The notes below the pieces were generated by a model that saw only the letters and a program-made list of their open reading frames with translations, did not search any database and was not told where the DNA came from. The translations under genes and the position numbers were made by a program. From assembly GCA_041398605.1 (NCBI GenBank), contig JAWKUK010000015.1, forward strand, positions 1-64,000: a stretch of 64,000 bases of DNA. Reading direction: 5' to 3'. Origin of the DNA: JAWKUK01 sp041398605. Its GTDB lineage: Bacteria > Planctomycetota > UBA1135 > GCA-002686595. Every line of letters begins with the position of its first letter. The first letter of the stretch is position 1. Positions 38,685 to 48,081 of the stretch are shown one piece after another.

Positions 38685-40781
38685 CTACTGCTTGCGCTCC
38701 TGGATCTTCACCACGACGGGCTCGCCGCCGTCCGGGTTCGTCCGCAGCAGCTCGCCCTCGAAGCCGGCCTCCCAGTGGGTCACCTCGAACGAGTCCGGCG
38801 GGAGGCGCGTGGCCTCCCCCTCGACGCCGTTCGACTCGACCACGACCCACTTGCAGAGGCCTGCGCAACGCAGCGTGTTGAACAAAGGGCGCCCTTCAAA
38901 GAGCTGCGTGGTCGTACGCCGCGTCGCGTCGCCGTTGTCGTCGAGCTCGAGCTCACGCTCGGTCAGGACGACCAGGAACGTGCGCGCGTCGACGCAAGGG
39001 ACGGAGCGCAGCGCCGCGACCTTCGGCACCCCGCCCGGCGCGGTGAGCAGGAGCTCGAACGATCCATTGAACCACTCCATCTGATCCTCGCGCAGCGCCG
39101 CAAGGTGCGGCACCTTCGTGGGCGGGATCAGCTCGCGCAGCGGCGTCTTCGCCACCGCGTCCGCCGCCAATGGCGGGAGCTCTGGGCATGACACGCCGTG
39201 GGTCCACTGATGGCGCAGGTCGAGCAAGGCGTGAGGCCCAGCGAGCGCCTCCGCGAGCTCCTGCTGGCCGTAGAGGAAGACCCGGCCGAACGTCTCCGCG
39301 TCCGAGCCCATGCGCCCGCCGCCGCCGACGCCCGTGACCTCGACCGCCGCGAGCGTGCCATCGGGCATGCCGATGACAGGGAAGCAGTGCCCAGGCACGA
39401 CACACAAGTAAGCCGGGAGGCCCGCCGCGTGCACGAGCGACGCATAGAGCACGGCGAGGTCGATGCAGGTCCCCGAGCGGTCGCGCAGAACGTCGCGCGG
39501 GTACTTGATGTTCTGCACCATGTTGCTGTTGAAGCTCAGCGTCGAGTCCACGAGCGCCGGCGGGTGCTGGTACGTGATGTCGTTGGCGACGAGCGCCTCG
39601 TAGAGCCCCTTCAGCGTCGCGACCGCGCTGAAGAGGTCCTGGTTCGCGGGGGCGCCGCCGGCGCGCTTCGCGCCAAGGGCCGCGACCTCGCGCACGATCG
39701 AGTCATCGCGGCTGACCCAAGCCGCCAAGAGATCGACGTTGTCGTGCTGCTCCTCGAAGGTGGCCGCGTCGCTGGACCGCGCGGAGCGCGCGAAGATGAA
39801 GTCGTTGCCGCCGAGCAGCACGATCCGCGCGCCCTCAGCGTCCTCATGGGCGGCGCCGTCGCCATCGATGTAGCGCCACTCGACGAGCAGGTTCGCCGGC
39901 GTGTCGCTGCGCAGCGCCGCGGTGGACGCGGCGAGGATCGGATAGAGGCACAAGACCGCGGACTCGCCGGCAGCGACGTCCGAGAGCTTCGTCCATGGGC
40001 TCCACTCGGAGTACCCCTCGACGCGGTGCCGCAGCGCAAAGCGCTGGATCGCCCCAGGCCCGCTGTTGTCGATGCGCACGCGGCCGACCCAGTGCTCGCC
40101 GCCGAAGCCGTAAGCCTTGTAGGCGCCCGTCAGCAGGCGCTCGGTCGGCGTGAGCGACACGACGACCTTGGCCGCCGTCGCAGCGACGGCGGCTGACGCG
40201 GGGCGCCAACTCACGCTGTGGGTCGCTTTGTCGAACGTGACGTCGGTCGCGCCGCTCGGGGCGATGACACGCTGGTCGCCTTCGTAGGCGAGCCCGAAGA
40301 GCGCGCCGCGCTCGCGGAACTGGGCGACGGCGCGCCCGTTCGCCTCAGTGACCTCGACGAGCTCGAGCCCCTCCTCAACGTTGAACGTGCGCGCGCCATC
40401 GGCGCCCCAGCGCACCGCGCCGAGCTCGGAGCGCTCGAACACGATCGCGCCGCGCTCGTCGTCGTAGCGCACGCTCGGCGCCGCCTCTTCGATGCGCGTC
40501 GTCGAGCCGGGCAGCAGGCCGCGCGCGACACGGCGCGAGTCGCCTTCGATGGCGGCCCTGTACGCCGCGAACTCGAGGATCGAGAACGTCGCGGTGACCT
40601 CTGTGCGGACTGAGCCGGAGGCCGAGATCCAATGTTCGGTCGCGAGCTTCAGCTGTCCAACGGCAGGGCGATTCGAGGCGGGGCGCAGGCTGAGCTGAGC
40701 CGCGCCATGCGCCAAGGTGTCAAGCGTGCCTGGTGCGAGGAGCGCGAGGAAGACGAGGGCAGCGTTGAGGGAGTTGCGCAT
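38685..40781 (-). CDS. exported transglutaminase-like protein
   Basis: 698 residues from ATG 40781, with a signal peptide (NAALVFLALLAPGTLDTLAHG). A long N-terminal beta-rich region (about 25-400) precedes a transglutaminase-like core. The catalytic Cys is in RDRSGTCIDLAVLYASL, the His in GHCFPVIGMPDG, and an Asp or other acid further on, all typical of papain-like DUF3857/transglutaminase proteins. It may act on cell-surface peptides. The frame is open to 41030, but the upstream part lacks a signal peptide and overlaps a structured region. Confidence 0.85.
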   Translation of the reverse strand: MRNSLNAALVFLALLAPGTLDTLAHGAAQLSLRPASNRPAVGQLKLATEHWISASGSVRTEVTATFSILEFAAYRAAIEGDSRRVARGLLPGSTTRIEEAAPSVRYDDERGAIVFERSELGAVRWGADGARTFNVEEGLELVEVTEANGRAVAQFRERGALFGLAYEGDQRVIAPSGATDVTFDKATHSVSWRPASAAVAATAAKVVVSLTPTERLLTGAYKAYGFGGEHWVGRVRIDNSGPGAIQRFALRHRVEGYSEWSPWTKLSDVAAGESAVLCLYPILAASTAALRSDTPANLLVEWRYIDGDGAAHEDAEGARIVLLGGNDFIFARSARSSDAATFEEQHDNVDLLAAWVSRDDSIVREVAALGAKRAGGAPANQDLFSAVATLKGLYEALVANDITYQHPPALVDSTLSFNSNMVQNIKYPRDVLRDRSGTCIDLAVLYASLVHAAGLPAYLCVVPGHCFPVIGMPDGTLAAVEVTGVGGGGRMGSDAETFGRVFLYGQQELAEALAGPHALLDLRHQWTHGVSCPELPPLAADAVAKTPLRELIPPTKVPHLAALREDQMEWFNGSFELLLTAPGGVPKVAALRSVPCVDARTFLVVLTERELELDDNGDATRRTTTQLFEGRPLFNTLRCAGLCKWVVVESNGVEGEATRLPPDSFEVTHWEAGFEGELLRTNPDGGEPVVVKIQERKQ

Positions 40782-40944
40782 GCGAGACGACAGCGAGGGA
40801 GGCACGATCGGCGACGCCGACGCTCCATGTGCCAAGCCGCCATCGCTCGGTCCGCGGAGCTCGCGCGCATTCTTCACTGCCCGTGCAGCTCCAGCGAACC
40901 CTGAGCGGCATCTCCTGCGAACGATGAGCGGACGCTGAACACGG

Positions 40945-41060
40945 TGAAAAAAGAAATGAGCCCCCTGCACGCTCGCCTGCGCAGGGGGCCCGGCCGCGGG
41001 ACAGCGCCCCGGGGCAGAAGCGAGCCCCACTCGCCTAGGGCTCTGCTCTGTCTATAGAAT
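40945..41060 (-). ncRNA. candidate structured RNA or attenuator with terminator
   Basis: On the minus strand, a promoter-like TATTCTATAGAC near 41050-41061 is followed by a nested hairpin (GAGCCC with GGGCTC, closed by GCAGA/TCTGC, about 41004-41046). A strong terminator hairpin comes next (GCCCCCTGC/GCAGGGGGC, 40960-40988) followed by CATTTCTTTTTTC. It lies in the leader of the transglutaminase-like gene (start 40781). It could be a free small RNA of about 100 nt or an attenuator or riboswitch-like leader. No known RNA family recognised. Confidence 0.45.
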
Positions 41061-41372
41061 AGACCGCTTGTTCCATTTGCGTGGTTTTTTTGCGGACAAG
41101 TGGACATTCTGGGTGCAGATCGTGTAGGTGAATGCCCTTAGGTGCCAGGCTGGCAGGTGCACGGGCACCCGACCTCAGTGAGCGAGCCGCTGGCCCAGCT
41201 CCGTGGCGCCCCCTTGGTGCCCCCCCCCCCGCCGGTGCCCCTTCAGCGGGCCCTGCCGCGGCGATCCAGGCCTGGCGGAGCAGATTCAGCGGTCTTACCT
41301 GGCGCTGCGCCAGAGTGAGCGATCCTGGTCGATGGAAACCGTGTCCGTCAGACCGGAGCCGGAACCCTCACG
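41061..41372. other. intergenic region with poly-C tract
   Basis: No gene recognised. It contains a run of 11 Cs at 41220-41230 and a small hairpin CTGGCG/CGCCAG near 41299-41313, upstream of the repeat-protein start. The tract is prone to slippage and could vary the expression of the downstream gene, or be an assembly weak point. Confidence 0.5.
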
Positions 41373-42856
41373 ATGAAGAAGTCACTCCTCGTCTCGCTGT
41401 TTTGCGATCACGCTCATCGGAGCCGCCCCCGCCGCGACGTCCCGCCCGGCGGTCCAGGACGACGGTGCCAAACCGCACCAGACCCCCAGGTCACGAAGCG
41501 GCGCGTCGCGACGCCCGCCCGGACGCCGGCGACGCCCAAGGCCGCGGCACAGCGGGCGCCAAGCAGGACGGCGCGCGAGGCGCCGAGCGCCAAGGTCCGG
41601 ATGACGCCAAGCGGCGCGCCCCGGACGAGGCCACCCCTGACGAGGCCACCCCCGGTAAGGGCCCGGAAGCCGACCGAGCCGACGCCCAGGTCGCAGCGCT
41701 ACGCGCAGCGTTCGCCGCAGAGTACTTCGCGCGGAAGGCCGCGGCCGGGGACGACCTCGACGCAGCGCGCGAGCGCGCGGGCCGCGACGAGGCCGCCTTC
41801 GCCGCAGCCCGCGCCGAGATCGCCCGCAAGTACCGCGGCGAGCTGGCTGCGCTCCGGACGGCGTACGCGGAGAAGGCCCAAGCGCTCGGCGTCCCCTTCG
41901 TGCTGCCCGCGGATGACGCGGGGCTCGAGAAGGAGGCGACCAGCGCGGACCCCGCCGCGGCGCTGCGGGCACAGTTCACGGCCCAGGTCGCCGACCTGGC
42001 GCGCGCCGCAGGCGCCGAGCTCGCAGACGCGGAGGCGACCACAGGCCGCGACGCGGGCGCGTTCGCCGCGAAGCGGACCGAGATCGCGCGCAAGTACCGC
42101 GGGCAAGTGCTCGCCCTGCAGCAAGCCTTCGCGCAGAAGGCCGCCGGGTTCGGCGTCGCCGTCGACACGACCGACGTTTCGAAGCTGATGGTCGCGCTCG
42201 CGTCGGATCGTCCGGCGCCGCCTGCGCCCGCAGCGCAGCCGCAGCCGCGCCCGGCCCAACCGACGCCAGGCCCGCAGCCCAAGGTCGGCGAGGTCGGCAA
42301 GCCGACGGATGCCAGCGCCCCGAAGGAAGCGCCGGCGGACACGCCCAAGGGCCCGGACGCCGCGCGGCCCGCTGGCAAACCGATCGACGCTGAGGTCCTT
42401 CGGACGGCCTTCACCAAGCAAGTGGAGGCGCTGCGGACGTCGCTCGCGAGTGAGCTCGCCACCGCAGACGCGACCTCGAAGGGTGACGAGCTCGCCGCAA
42501 AGCGGGCGGCGCTGCTCGAGAAGTACCGCGGACAGTTGAGCGCCTACCGCGCCACCGTCGCCGCGCGCGCGCAGGCAGCGGGCGTCGCGCTCTCCCTGCC
42601 CACCGACGCGGAGCTGGCGCCCGAGCTCGACGCCAAACCGGGGGAGGCGCCCCCCGAAACGCCGAAGCCCGAAACGCCGAAGCCCGAAACGCCGAAGCCC
42701 GAAACGCCGAAGCCCGACGCGCCGCAGCCGGGGACGCCGCAGGGCGGCGAGGGCACGACGCCGCCGAAGGCCGCGCCGCCCAAGGAGGCGCCGCCGCAGA
42801 CCGGGCCGGGCGGCAAGCGCGGGCGCGGCCCGCGCTTCGGCGGCGGGAACGGCTGA
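41373..42856 (+). pseudogene. exported helical three-repeat protein, frame interrupted near N-terminus
   Basis: The signal peptide starts at ATG 41373 (MKKSLLVSLF) but runs into other frames at TTTT (41400-41403) and CCCCC (41483-41487). Removing one base from each run gives MKKSLLVSLFAITLIGAAP followed in frame by the long downstream ORF, so one gene with two homopolymer indels is likely. The body has three roughly 65-residue helical repeats (about 41690-41895, 41960-42160 and 42392-42590), each with KYRG(E/Q) in the middle. They are separated by Pro-rich linkers. The C-terminus has a 15-base tandem repeat encoding PKPET (42655-42714) and a Gly/Arg tail. Function unknown; the frame breaks may be assembly errors. 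Confidence 0.65.
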
Positions 42857-42901
42857 GCCCGCTCGATCAGAGGCTGCTTGGGTTGGCGTACCATCCACGC
42901 C

Positions 42902-43453
42902 ATGAAGCTCACCCATTCCATCCTTTCGACGCTGCTCTTGGCGCTCGTCCCGTGCGCCTTCGTCGCCCAGGACACGCCGCAGGTCAAGGCACCGGGCGCC
43001 GTCGTCGGCGCCGCGGCACAGCCCTTCCGCCTGAACGACCACAACGGCAAGATCGCAGCCGTCGGCGGCGCCGCCGAGCGCTGGTCGATCCTCGCATTCT
43101 TTCCCAAGGCCGCGACGCCTGGGTGAACCCGCGAGATGTGCTCGCTGCGGGACGCAGCGACCGAGCTCGGTGAGCTCGGAGTCAACGTCTACGGGATCAG
43201 CCGCGACAGCGTCGAGGACATGGGCAAGTTCGCGAAGGACCAGAAGCTGCCCTTCCCGCTGCTCTCCGACCCTGATGGCAGCGTGACCAAGAAGTTCGAG
43301 GTCGACATGGACGGGCGCCCGATGGCCAAGCGCGTGACGTTTGTCCTCGACCCGAAGGGCGTCATCCGCGCCCGCGACGAAGGCGTCAAGGTCGACGCCC
43401 ACGGCAAGGACCTCATCGAGTTGATCCAGCGCCTCGCTGACGAGGGTCAGTGA
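42902..43453 (+). CDS. selenocysteine-containing peroxiredoxin (BCP/PrxQ-like), exported
   Basis: 183 residues when the in-frame TGA at 43124-43126 is read as selenocysteine. Signal peptide (THSILSTLLLALVPCAFVAQ), then a thioredoxin-fold peroxiredoxin. The active site reads FFPKAATPG-U-TREMCSLRD, whereas BCP/PrxQ proteins have PGCT...ACSLRD; the TGA (residue 75) replaces exactly the peroxidatic Cys, and the resolving Cys80 is kept five positions later. The frame is unbroken on both sides, and the downstream part (YGISRDS, FPLLSDPDGSV, RVTFVLDPKGVI) is a normal peroxiredoxin. A SECIS-like hairpin follows the TGA. Such enzymes reduce hydroperoxides; Sec would raise reactivity. Alternative: a nonsense mutation. 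Confidence 0.87.
43142..43160 (+). promoter_or_regulatory. bacterial SECIS-like element
   Basis: TCGCTGCG (43142-43149) pairs perfectly with CGCAGCGA (43153-43160) around the loop GGA. The loop begins 24 bases after the TGA and starts with G, within the spacing and loop rules described for bacterial SECIS elements, which recruit SelB. It lies inside the coding region, as expected in bacteria. Confidence 0.75.
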
Positions 43454-43464
43454 ACTTGGCTGGA

Positions 43465-43485
43465 TCAGGGCCCGCGGGCCCCTGA
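43465..43485 (+). terminator. hairpin after peroxiredoxin gene
   Basis: TCAGGGCCC...GGGCCCCTGA forms a compact GC-rich stem 12 bases past the stop. There is no T tract. Confidence 0.5.
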
Positions 43486-43686
43486 AGCGCAGGTCCGGCG
43501 CTGCCCCGCCCGACCTGCATGCGCCGACGGCCCGAGGCTGACCCGGCAGAGCGTCCCGATATGAGCGCTGTGGTTCCTGCTGGCAAATCTGCGGCCGAAC
43601 TCGCAGCGAGGTGTATCGTTTAGCAGGGCGTGGGGAACTGCTCCGCACGCGCTCCAGAACGGCCCTGCCTCAAATCTGCACTCCAT

Positions 43687-44697
43687 ATGCGACAACTCCT
43701 CTCTCGTAGCGCCATCGCGCTCTCCTTGACCGCCGCCGCATTCGGCCAGACCGCGACGATGGGCCCTCAGACGGGCACCTTCAGCGGCAACACGCGCGGC
43801 TACTGGTTCACCGCCCCCACGAACTTCACGATCACGGGCGTGCAGACGCTGCTCCAGACAGGCTCTGCGAACACGTTCCAGAACTTCTCGATCGTCCGCT
43901 TCGACGGCGCGGTGCCGCCGCCGACCTACTCGGCGACGACCAACGCGTTTGTCACGTTGGCGCTCGGCCTCGACCTCGACCAGAGCACGTTCCAGCCGGT
44001 CAACGTTCAAGTGAACGCCGGTGACGTGATCGGCATCTACGGCAACACGATGGCCAACGTCGGCGACACCACCGGCGCCAACTCCTACGCGGGGGTCACC
44101 CAGCAGCAGACGACGATCGGCGGCTTCACGGTCGACCTGGCACGCTCGGGCATGCAGTTCCACCTGGGCAGCGCCACGTCGCCGGCAGGCATGCACGACG
44201 TCTGGTCCGAGCCGGCGTCGTTCAACATCACGCGCGTCGAGTTCACCTACGTCCTCGGCGCGGGGACGCTCGGCACGACGTACTGCAGCCCGGCCGTCGC
44301 CAACTCGACGGGTCTGTCGGGCGAAATCGTCGCGACCGGCAGCGCCGTCGCCGCCGACAACGATGTCACCCTGACCGCGAACAACCTGCCGAACAACGCG
44401 TTCGGGTTCTTCCTGGCGAGCTTGATCCAAGGCAACGTCCCGCAGCCGGGCGGCAGCCAGGGTGTGCTCTGCCTCGGTGGCTCCATCGGTCGCTACGTCG
44501 GCGCAGGTCAGATCAAGAACTCCGGCACGACCGGCAGCTTCGACCTCGTCCTCGACCTGACGCAGACGCCGCAGCCGTCCGGCATCGTCTCGATCTCCAT
44601 GGGTCAGACGTGGAACTTCCAGGCGTGGCACCGTGACGCCAGCGGCGGCGTCGCGACGTCCAACTTCACGAACGCGGTCTCGATCGACTTCCAGTGA
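43687..44697 (+). CDS. secreted protein with shared C-terminal module
   Basis: 336 residues from ATG 43687. Signal peptide (LLSRSAIALSLTAAAFGQ), then a beta-rich N-terminal domain (about 20-195) with TGTFSGNTRGYWFTAPTN, typical of planctomycete exoproteins. The last ~125 residues are the module also present at 12990-14213 and 57647-59269 (YCSPAVANSTG, SAVAADNDVTL, PGGSQG, IGRYVGAGQIKNSG, TSNFTNAVS). No enzyme motif. Likely extracellular. Confidence 0.85.
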   Translation: MRQLLSRSAIALSLTAAAFGQTATMGPQTGTFSGNTRGYWFTAPTNFTITGVQTLLQTGSANTFQNFSIVRFDGAVPPPTYSATTNAFVTLALGLDLDQSTFQPVNVQVNAGDVIGIYGNTMANVGDTTGANSYAGVTQQQTTIGGFTVDLARSGMQFHLGSATSPAGMHDVWSEPASFNITRVEFTYVLGAGTLGTTYCSPAVANSTGLSGEIVATGSAVAADNDVTLTANNLPNNAFGFFLASLIQGNVPQPGGSQGVLCLGGSIGRYVGAGQIKNSGTTGSFDLVLDLTQTPQPSGIVSISMGQTWNFQAWHRDASGGVATSNFTNAVSIDFQ

Positions 44698-44843
44698 TTC
44701 GACCGTAGACAACGGCCCCGCAGCGGCGGCCGAGCTCGCGCCCCCGCGCTTCGCACGCTCTCTCGAGCTGCGTCGCGCGGGGGCGCGCGGCGTTTGCAAG
44801 CGATTCGGCGCCAACGTCGCGCGAACGCCACCGTAGGCACCCC

Positions 44844-46250
44844 ATGCTCCTCCTGCTCTCCACGTTCGCCGTCGCTTGTGCGTCGGGCCCATCCATCTCG
44901 GGTCCGGACGCGCTGATCACCGCGCCGATTGGCACGACCTGGACGCTCGAAGGCACCGCGAAGCTCGAAGGACACTATGCGCGCCCCTACGAGACGCGCG
45001 CCTACCGCGCGCGTGTGCAGCACGTCGAGGTCGAGGGCGACGACGCGGAGGCCCTCCTGTGGACCACCTGGTGGACCGCCGCAGACGCGCCGCGCAGCAC
45101 GACGAGGGTCGTGCGGCGCGGCGCGCGGCTCTGGATCGAGCGTGACGGGCGCGCGCGGGAAGCGCTCGACGCGGAGGATCGGCTCGCCGCCTCGACGTTG
45201 CTGCACCTAGGCGAGCGGTCCGGCGCGACGCGCATGGCGGAGCCCTTCACCCATGGGCGGCTCGGCGATGTGACAAACCTCGTCACGCGTACGTTCGAGG
45301 ACGGCGCTTCGACGCCGAGCGCCACCACGGCAACGCTCTATGAGAGCGGCGTCGTGTGGACCCTCGAGCTCGGCGCGGCGGTGAGCGCGCCGAACGACGC
45401 GGAGAGCGCGCGCCACGTCGCGCCGCCAGCGCTCACCGAGCCCGCCGTGGGTGACGCGCAGGCCGCCGCGAGCGACACGATCGAGATCCGCCCGATCAGC
45501 GCGCACGTCTACGAAGTGCTCGTGCCGGCGTGGGATTCGCGCGTCCTGGCGGTGGAAGTCGGCGGCGCGCTCGCGGTGCTGCAGGCGCCCGGGGACTCGG
45601 CCACGAGCGAGGCGATCGTCGATGCGCTGGCGGCGCGCTGGCCCGAGCGCGCGTTGCGCTGGGTGTTACCCACCCACCACCACCCCTACTCGATGGGCGG
45701 CGTCCGCGCTTTTGTCGCCGCCGGCGCGACGGTCGTGACGACGCCGGAGATCGAGGCCTACGTGCGCACACGTTGCGCGCAGCCCTTCACGATGCCCCAG
45801 GACCGGCTCGCGCGACGCCGCGCAGCGGGCGCGCCCGTGCCGGTGCTCGTCGAGGTCGTTCACGGGCGCTGGACCCTCGACGACGGCACGGTGCGCCTCG
45901 AGGCCCACGACATCGGCGAGCGGTCACGGCACACCGCCGAGCACCTCGTCTTCGCGGTCTACGACCGCACGACACGTGAAGCCGCGGCAGCGGCCGGACC
46001 TGCCAGCGCGCCGCGCGACGGGATCCTCTTCCACGGCGACCTCGGCTGGCACCCCGACGGCATGGGCGGCGTGCGCATTGGCGCGCGTTCGCGCGGGCTC
46101 CTAGAGACGATCGACACGCCGAACCCGAACGCGGCGCCCCCAGCCAGTGAGCCGCTCGCGATCGCGCGCGTCTGGCAATCGTGGCCCGTCGCGGACGTGC
46201 CGGCCTCTTTTTCGGTGGCAGAGCTGCGCGCGCTCCTCGCAGGAGACTGA
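44844..46250 (+). CDS. metallo-beta-lactamase-fold lipoprotein with altered metal site
   Basis: 468 residues. Short N-terminus with lipobox AVAC (Cys12) predicts a lipoprotein. A beta-rich N-terminal half precedes an MBL-fold domain: ISAHVYEVLVPAWDSRVLAVEV, then THHHPYSMGGVRAF at 277-290, HTAEHLVF and ILFHGDLGW. In the usual THxHxDHxGG motif the Asp and the following His bind the second metal; here they are Tyr282 and Ser283, while His278 and His280, the later His and the Asp of HGDL are retained. It probably binds one metal, or is non-catalytic. Substrate unknown. Confidence 0.82.
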   Translation: MLLLLSTFAVACASGPSISGPDALITAPIGTTWTLEGTAKLEGHYARPYETRAYRARVQHVEVEGDDAEALLWTTWWTAADAPRSTTRVVRRGARLWIERDGRAREALDAEDRLAASTLLHLGERSGATRMAEPFTHGRLGDVTNLVTRTFEDGASTPSATTATLYESGVVWTLELGAAVSAPNDAESARHVAPPALTEPAVGDAQAAASDTIEIRPISAHVYEVLVPAWDSRVLAVEVGGALAVLQAPGDSATSEAIVDALAARWPERALRWVLPTHHHPYSMGGVRAFVAAGATVVTTPEIEAYVRTRCAQPFTMPQDRLARRRAAGAPVPVLVEVVHGRWTLDDGTVRLEAHDIGERSRHTAEHLVFAVYDRTTREAAAAAGPASAPRDGILFHGDLGWHPDGMGGVRIGARSRGLLETIDTPNPNAAPPASEPLAIARVWQSWPVADVPASFSVAELRALLAGD

Positions 46251-46275
46251 ACGACCGCGATGCGGCCGAGGCAGC

Positions 46276-48078
46276 TCACTCGGGCCGCGCCAGGATCTGT
46301 CCGTCGGCGAGCAAACGCGCCGTCAGCCGCGCGCGATCGAGCGCCTGGACGTCCACGTCCTCCTCGATCGCGTGCACTGCGGCGGTGCCTGCGGATTGGC
46401 CCAGCACGAAGAACACGGGCTCCATGCGGATCGAGCCGAACGCCATGTGCGTCGCGGAGAGGCCGACCGGAACGATGAGGTTCGTGCACTCGTCACGCTG
46501 CGGCACGAGCGCACCGAACCCGATGGGATAGGGCCCGAAGCCGCCGACCTGAACGTCGCCTTCGTTCATCACTTGCAGCGCGCCGTCCGGGCCCGGCCGC
46601 ACCGTGCGGCGGACGTTGTGCGAGTCCATCGTGTACGCCGCCATGCCGACGGGCCACTCCGCTACGCGCTTGCCGAGGCAATGCAGCTCGGTCATGACCT
46701 CCTCGCCGACCATGCGGCGCCCCTCGCGCACGTAGATGCGATCGGGCCAGTTGCCCGTCGCGGTGAACTCATCCTTGGCCAGGCCCCAGTCGGCGAATTG
46801 AGCGCGGACCTCGGCCGGCACGCGTTCGTGGTGCGCGAGCGTCCAGAGCAGACCCTCTTGGTAGCGCTTGTGCGCCGCGAAGAGCGCTTCGCGGCGCGCG
46901 TCGCTGGCCTCGGGCCATTCGTGCGAGAGGCCGATCGCGTCGGACGAGAACGGCCCATGGTTGTTGGTGTCCGTCTTGCGGTTGGGCACGCCCGAGAACG
47001 TGATCCACGGCTTCGTGTAGCCGGTCGCAATCAAGCGGAACAAGAGCTCGTAGTCGCGCTCGTCGTAGCCTGCGGGGCGCGCGAACGGCGCCCGATTCTC
47101 GGGGTGATTCGTCAGGCACAGCCGAAAGCAGAAGGCCTGCATACGCGCATCCCCCGCCCCATCGACGACGTCAGGCGCGTCGAGATCGAGGCCCGGCAAG
47201 AAGCCGGAGCTCGGGTCACCTTCGACCAAGTAGGGGTCGATGCCGTCCGGGAACTGGTGCTTCGTGGCGCGCGCGTGCTGGACGCCATTCAGCGTCTCTC
47301 CGTAGCGCGCATTGGGCTCCCGGCCGACAACATAGGACACACCGGCAGCCGCGAAGAGGTCGCCCTCGTAGGTCGCGTCGATGAAGACCCGACCCTCGAC
47401 GCGGCGCCCGTCGACGAGCGTGATCGCGCGGACGCGCTGCGCCTCGACGTCCGTCGCGTCGCTCGCCCGATCCATTCGAGCGCGAACAACGGGGACGCCG
47501 GCCTCCGCGACGAGCGCGTCGACCACCGCCTGCGCCGCCGAAGGCTCGAAGACCCACACTGCGCCATCGTCTTGCCCGGCGGCGGCGTTGCCCGCGTGCT
47601 GGACCCGAAACGTGAAGCTCTCGCGGGCTTGCCAAGGCCACGCCTCGGGTTTGCGGTACCACGCGCCGAGCCGTCGATAGAACTCGCGCCCGAGGCCGCC
47701 GACGACCTCGCGCCGGCCGACATCAGTGAAGCCGAGGCCCGCCGTCGAGAGGCCGCCAAGCTGCGCATCGGGCGACACGAGCAGGACCTTCCGGCCCATG
47801 CGCGCGACCTGCACCGCAGCGGCGACGCCGGCGGAGGTGCCTCCGTAGACGACGACCTCAGCGCTCAAGGTCTCGGGGGCCTCGGGGGCCTCGGGGGTCT
47901 CGGGGCGGGGCAAACCTGCTTGCGGCGCGGCAGCGCTCGCGAGCGCGGGCAGCTGCAGGAGCAAGAGCAAGCCGGTGACAACACGGCGCAGCCCGTGGCG
48001 CCGGGCATGTGGCGCACGCGCGCGAGCCAAGGAGAACGCCAGAACGGAGCAGATCACGCCACGGGTTCGATCAGTCAT
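46276..48078 (-). CDS. exported FAD-dependent oxidoreductase
   Basis: 600 residues. Long signal region (VVTGLLLLLQLPALASAAA) followed by a PETPEAPEAPET linker, then an FAD-binding dinucleotide fold (VVVYGGTSAGVAAAVQVARM with Gly79-Gly80...Gly84). Family signatures of the FAD_binding_12 type follow (GGLSTAGLGFTDVG, RVFIDATYEGDLFAAAGVSY, GLSATHMAFGSIRMEP, LGQSAGTAAVHAI). These enzymes are abundant in planctomycetes and often found near carbohydrate genes; substrate unknown. Begins three bases after the HD-domain gene, same strand, so co-transcribed with it. Confidence 0.9.
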   Translation of the reverse strand: MTDRTRGVICSVLAFSLARARAPHARRHGLRRVVTGLLLLLQLPALASAAAPQAGLPRPETPEAPEAPETLSAEVVVYGGTSAGVAAAVQVARMGRKVLLVSPDAQLGGLSTAGLGFTDVGRREVVGGLGREFYRRLGAWYRKPEAWPWQARESFTFRVQHAGNAAAGQDDGAVWVFEPSAAQAVVDALVAEAGVPVVRARMDRASDATDVEAQRVRAITLVDGRRVEGRVFIDATYEGDLFAAAGVSYVVGREPNARYGETLNGVQHARATKHQFPDGIDPYLVEGDPSSGFLPGLDLDAPDVVDGAGDARMQAFCFRLCLTNHPENRAPFARPAGYDERDYELLFRLIATGYTKPWITFSGVPNRKTDTNNHGPFSSDAIGLSHEWPEASDARREALFAAHKRYQEGLLWTLAHHERVPAEVRAQFADWGLAKDEFTATGNWPDRIYVREGRRMVGEEVMTELHCLGKRVAEWPVGMAAYTMDSHNVRRTVRPGPDGALQVMNEGDVQVGGFGPYPIGFGALVPQRDECTNLIVPVGLSATHMAFGSIRMEPVFFVLGQSAGTAAVHAIEEDVDVQALDRARLTARLLADGQILARPE

Positions 48079-48081
48079 CGT

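Noticed and set aside
43124..43126. TGA in the peroxiredoxin taken as a stop splitting two small genes
   Set aside because: The two pieces are in one frame, the TGA sits at the catalytic Cys, and a SECIS-like hairpin follows. A nonsense mutation remains possible.
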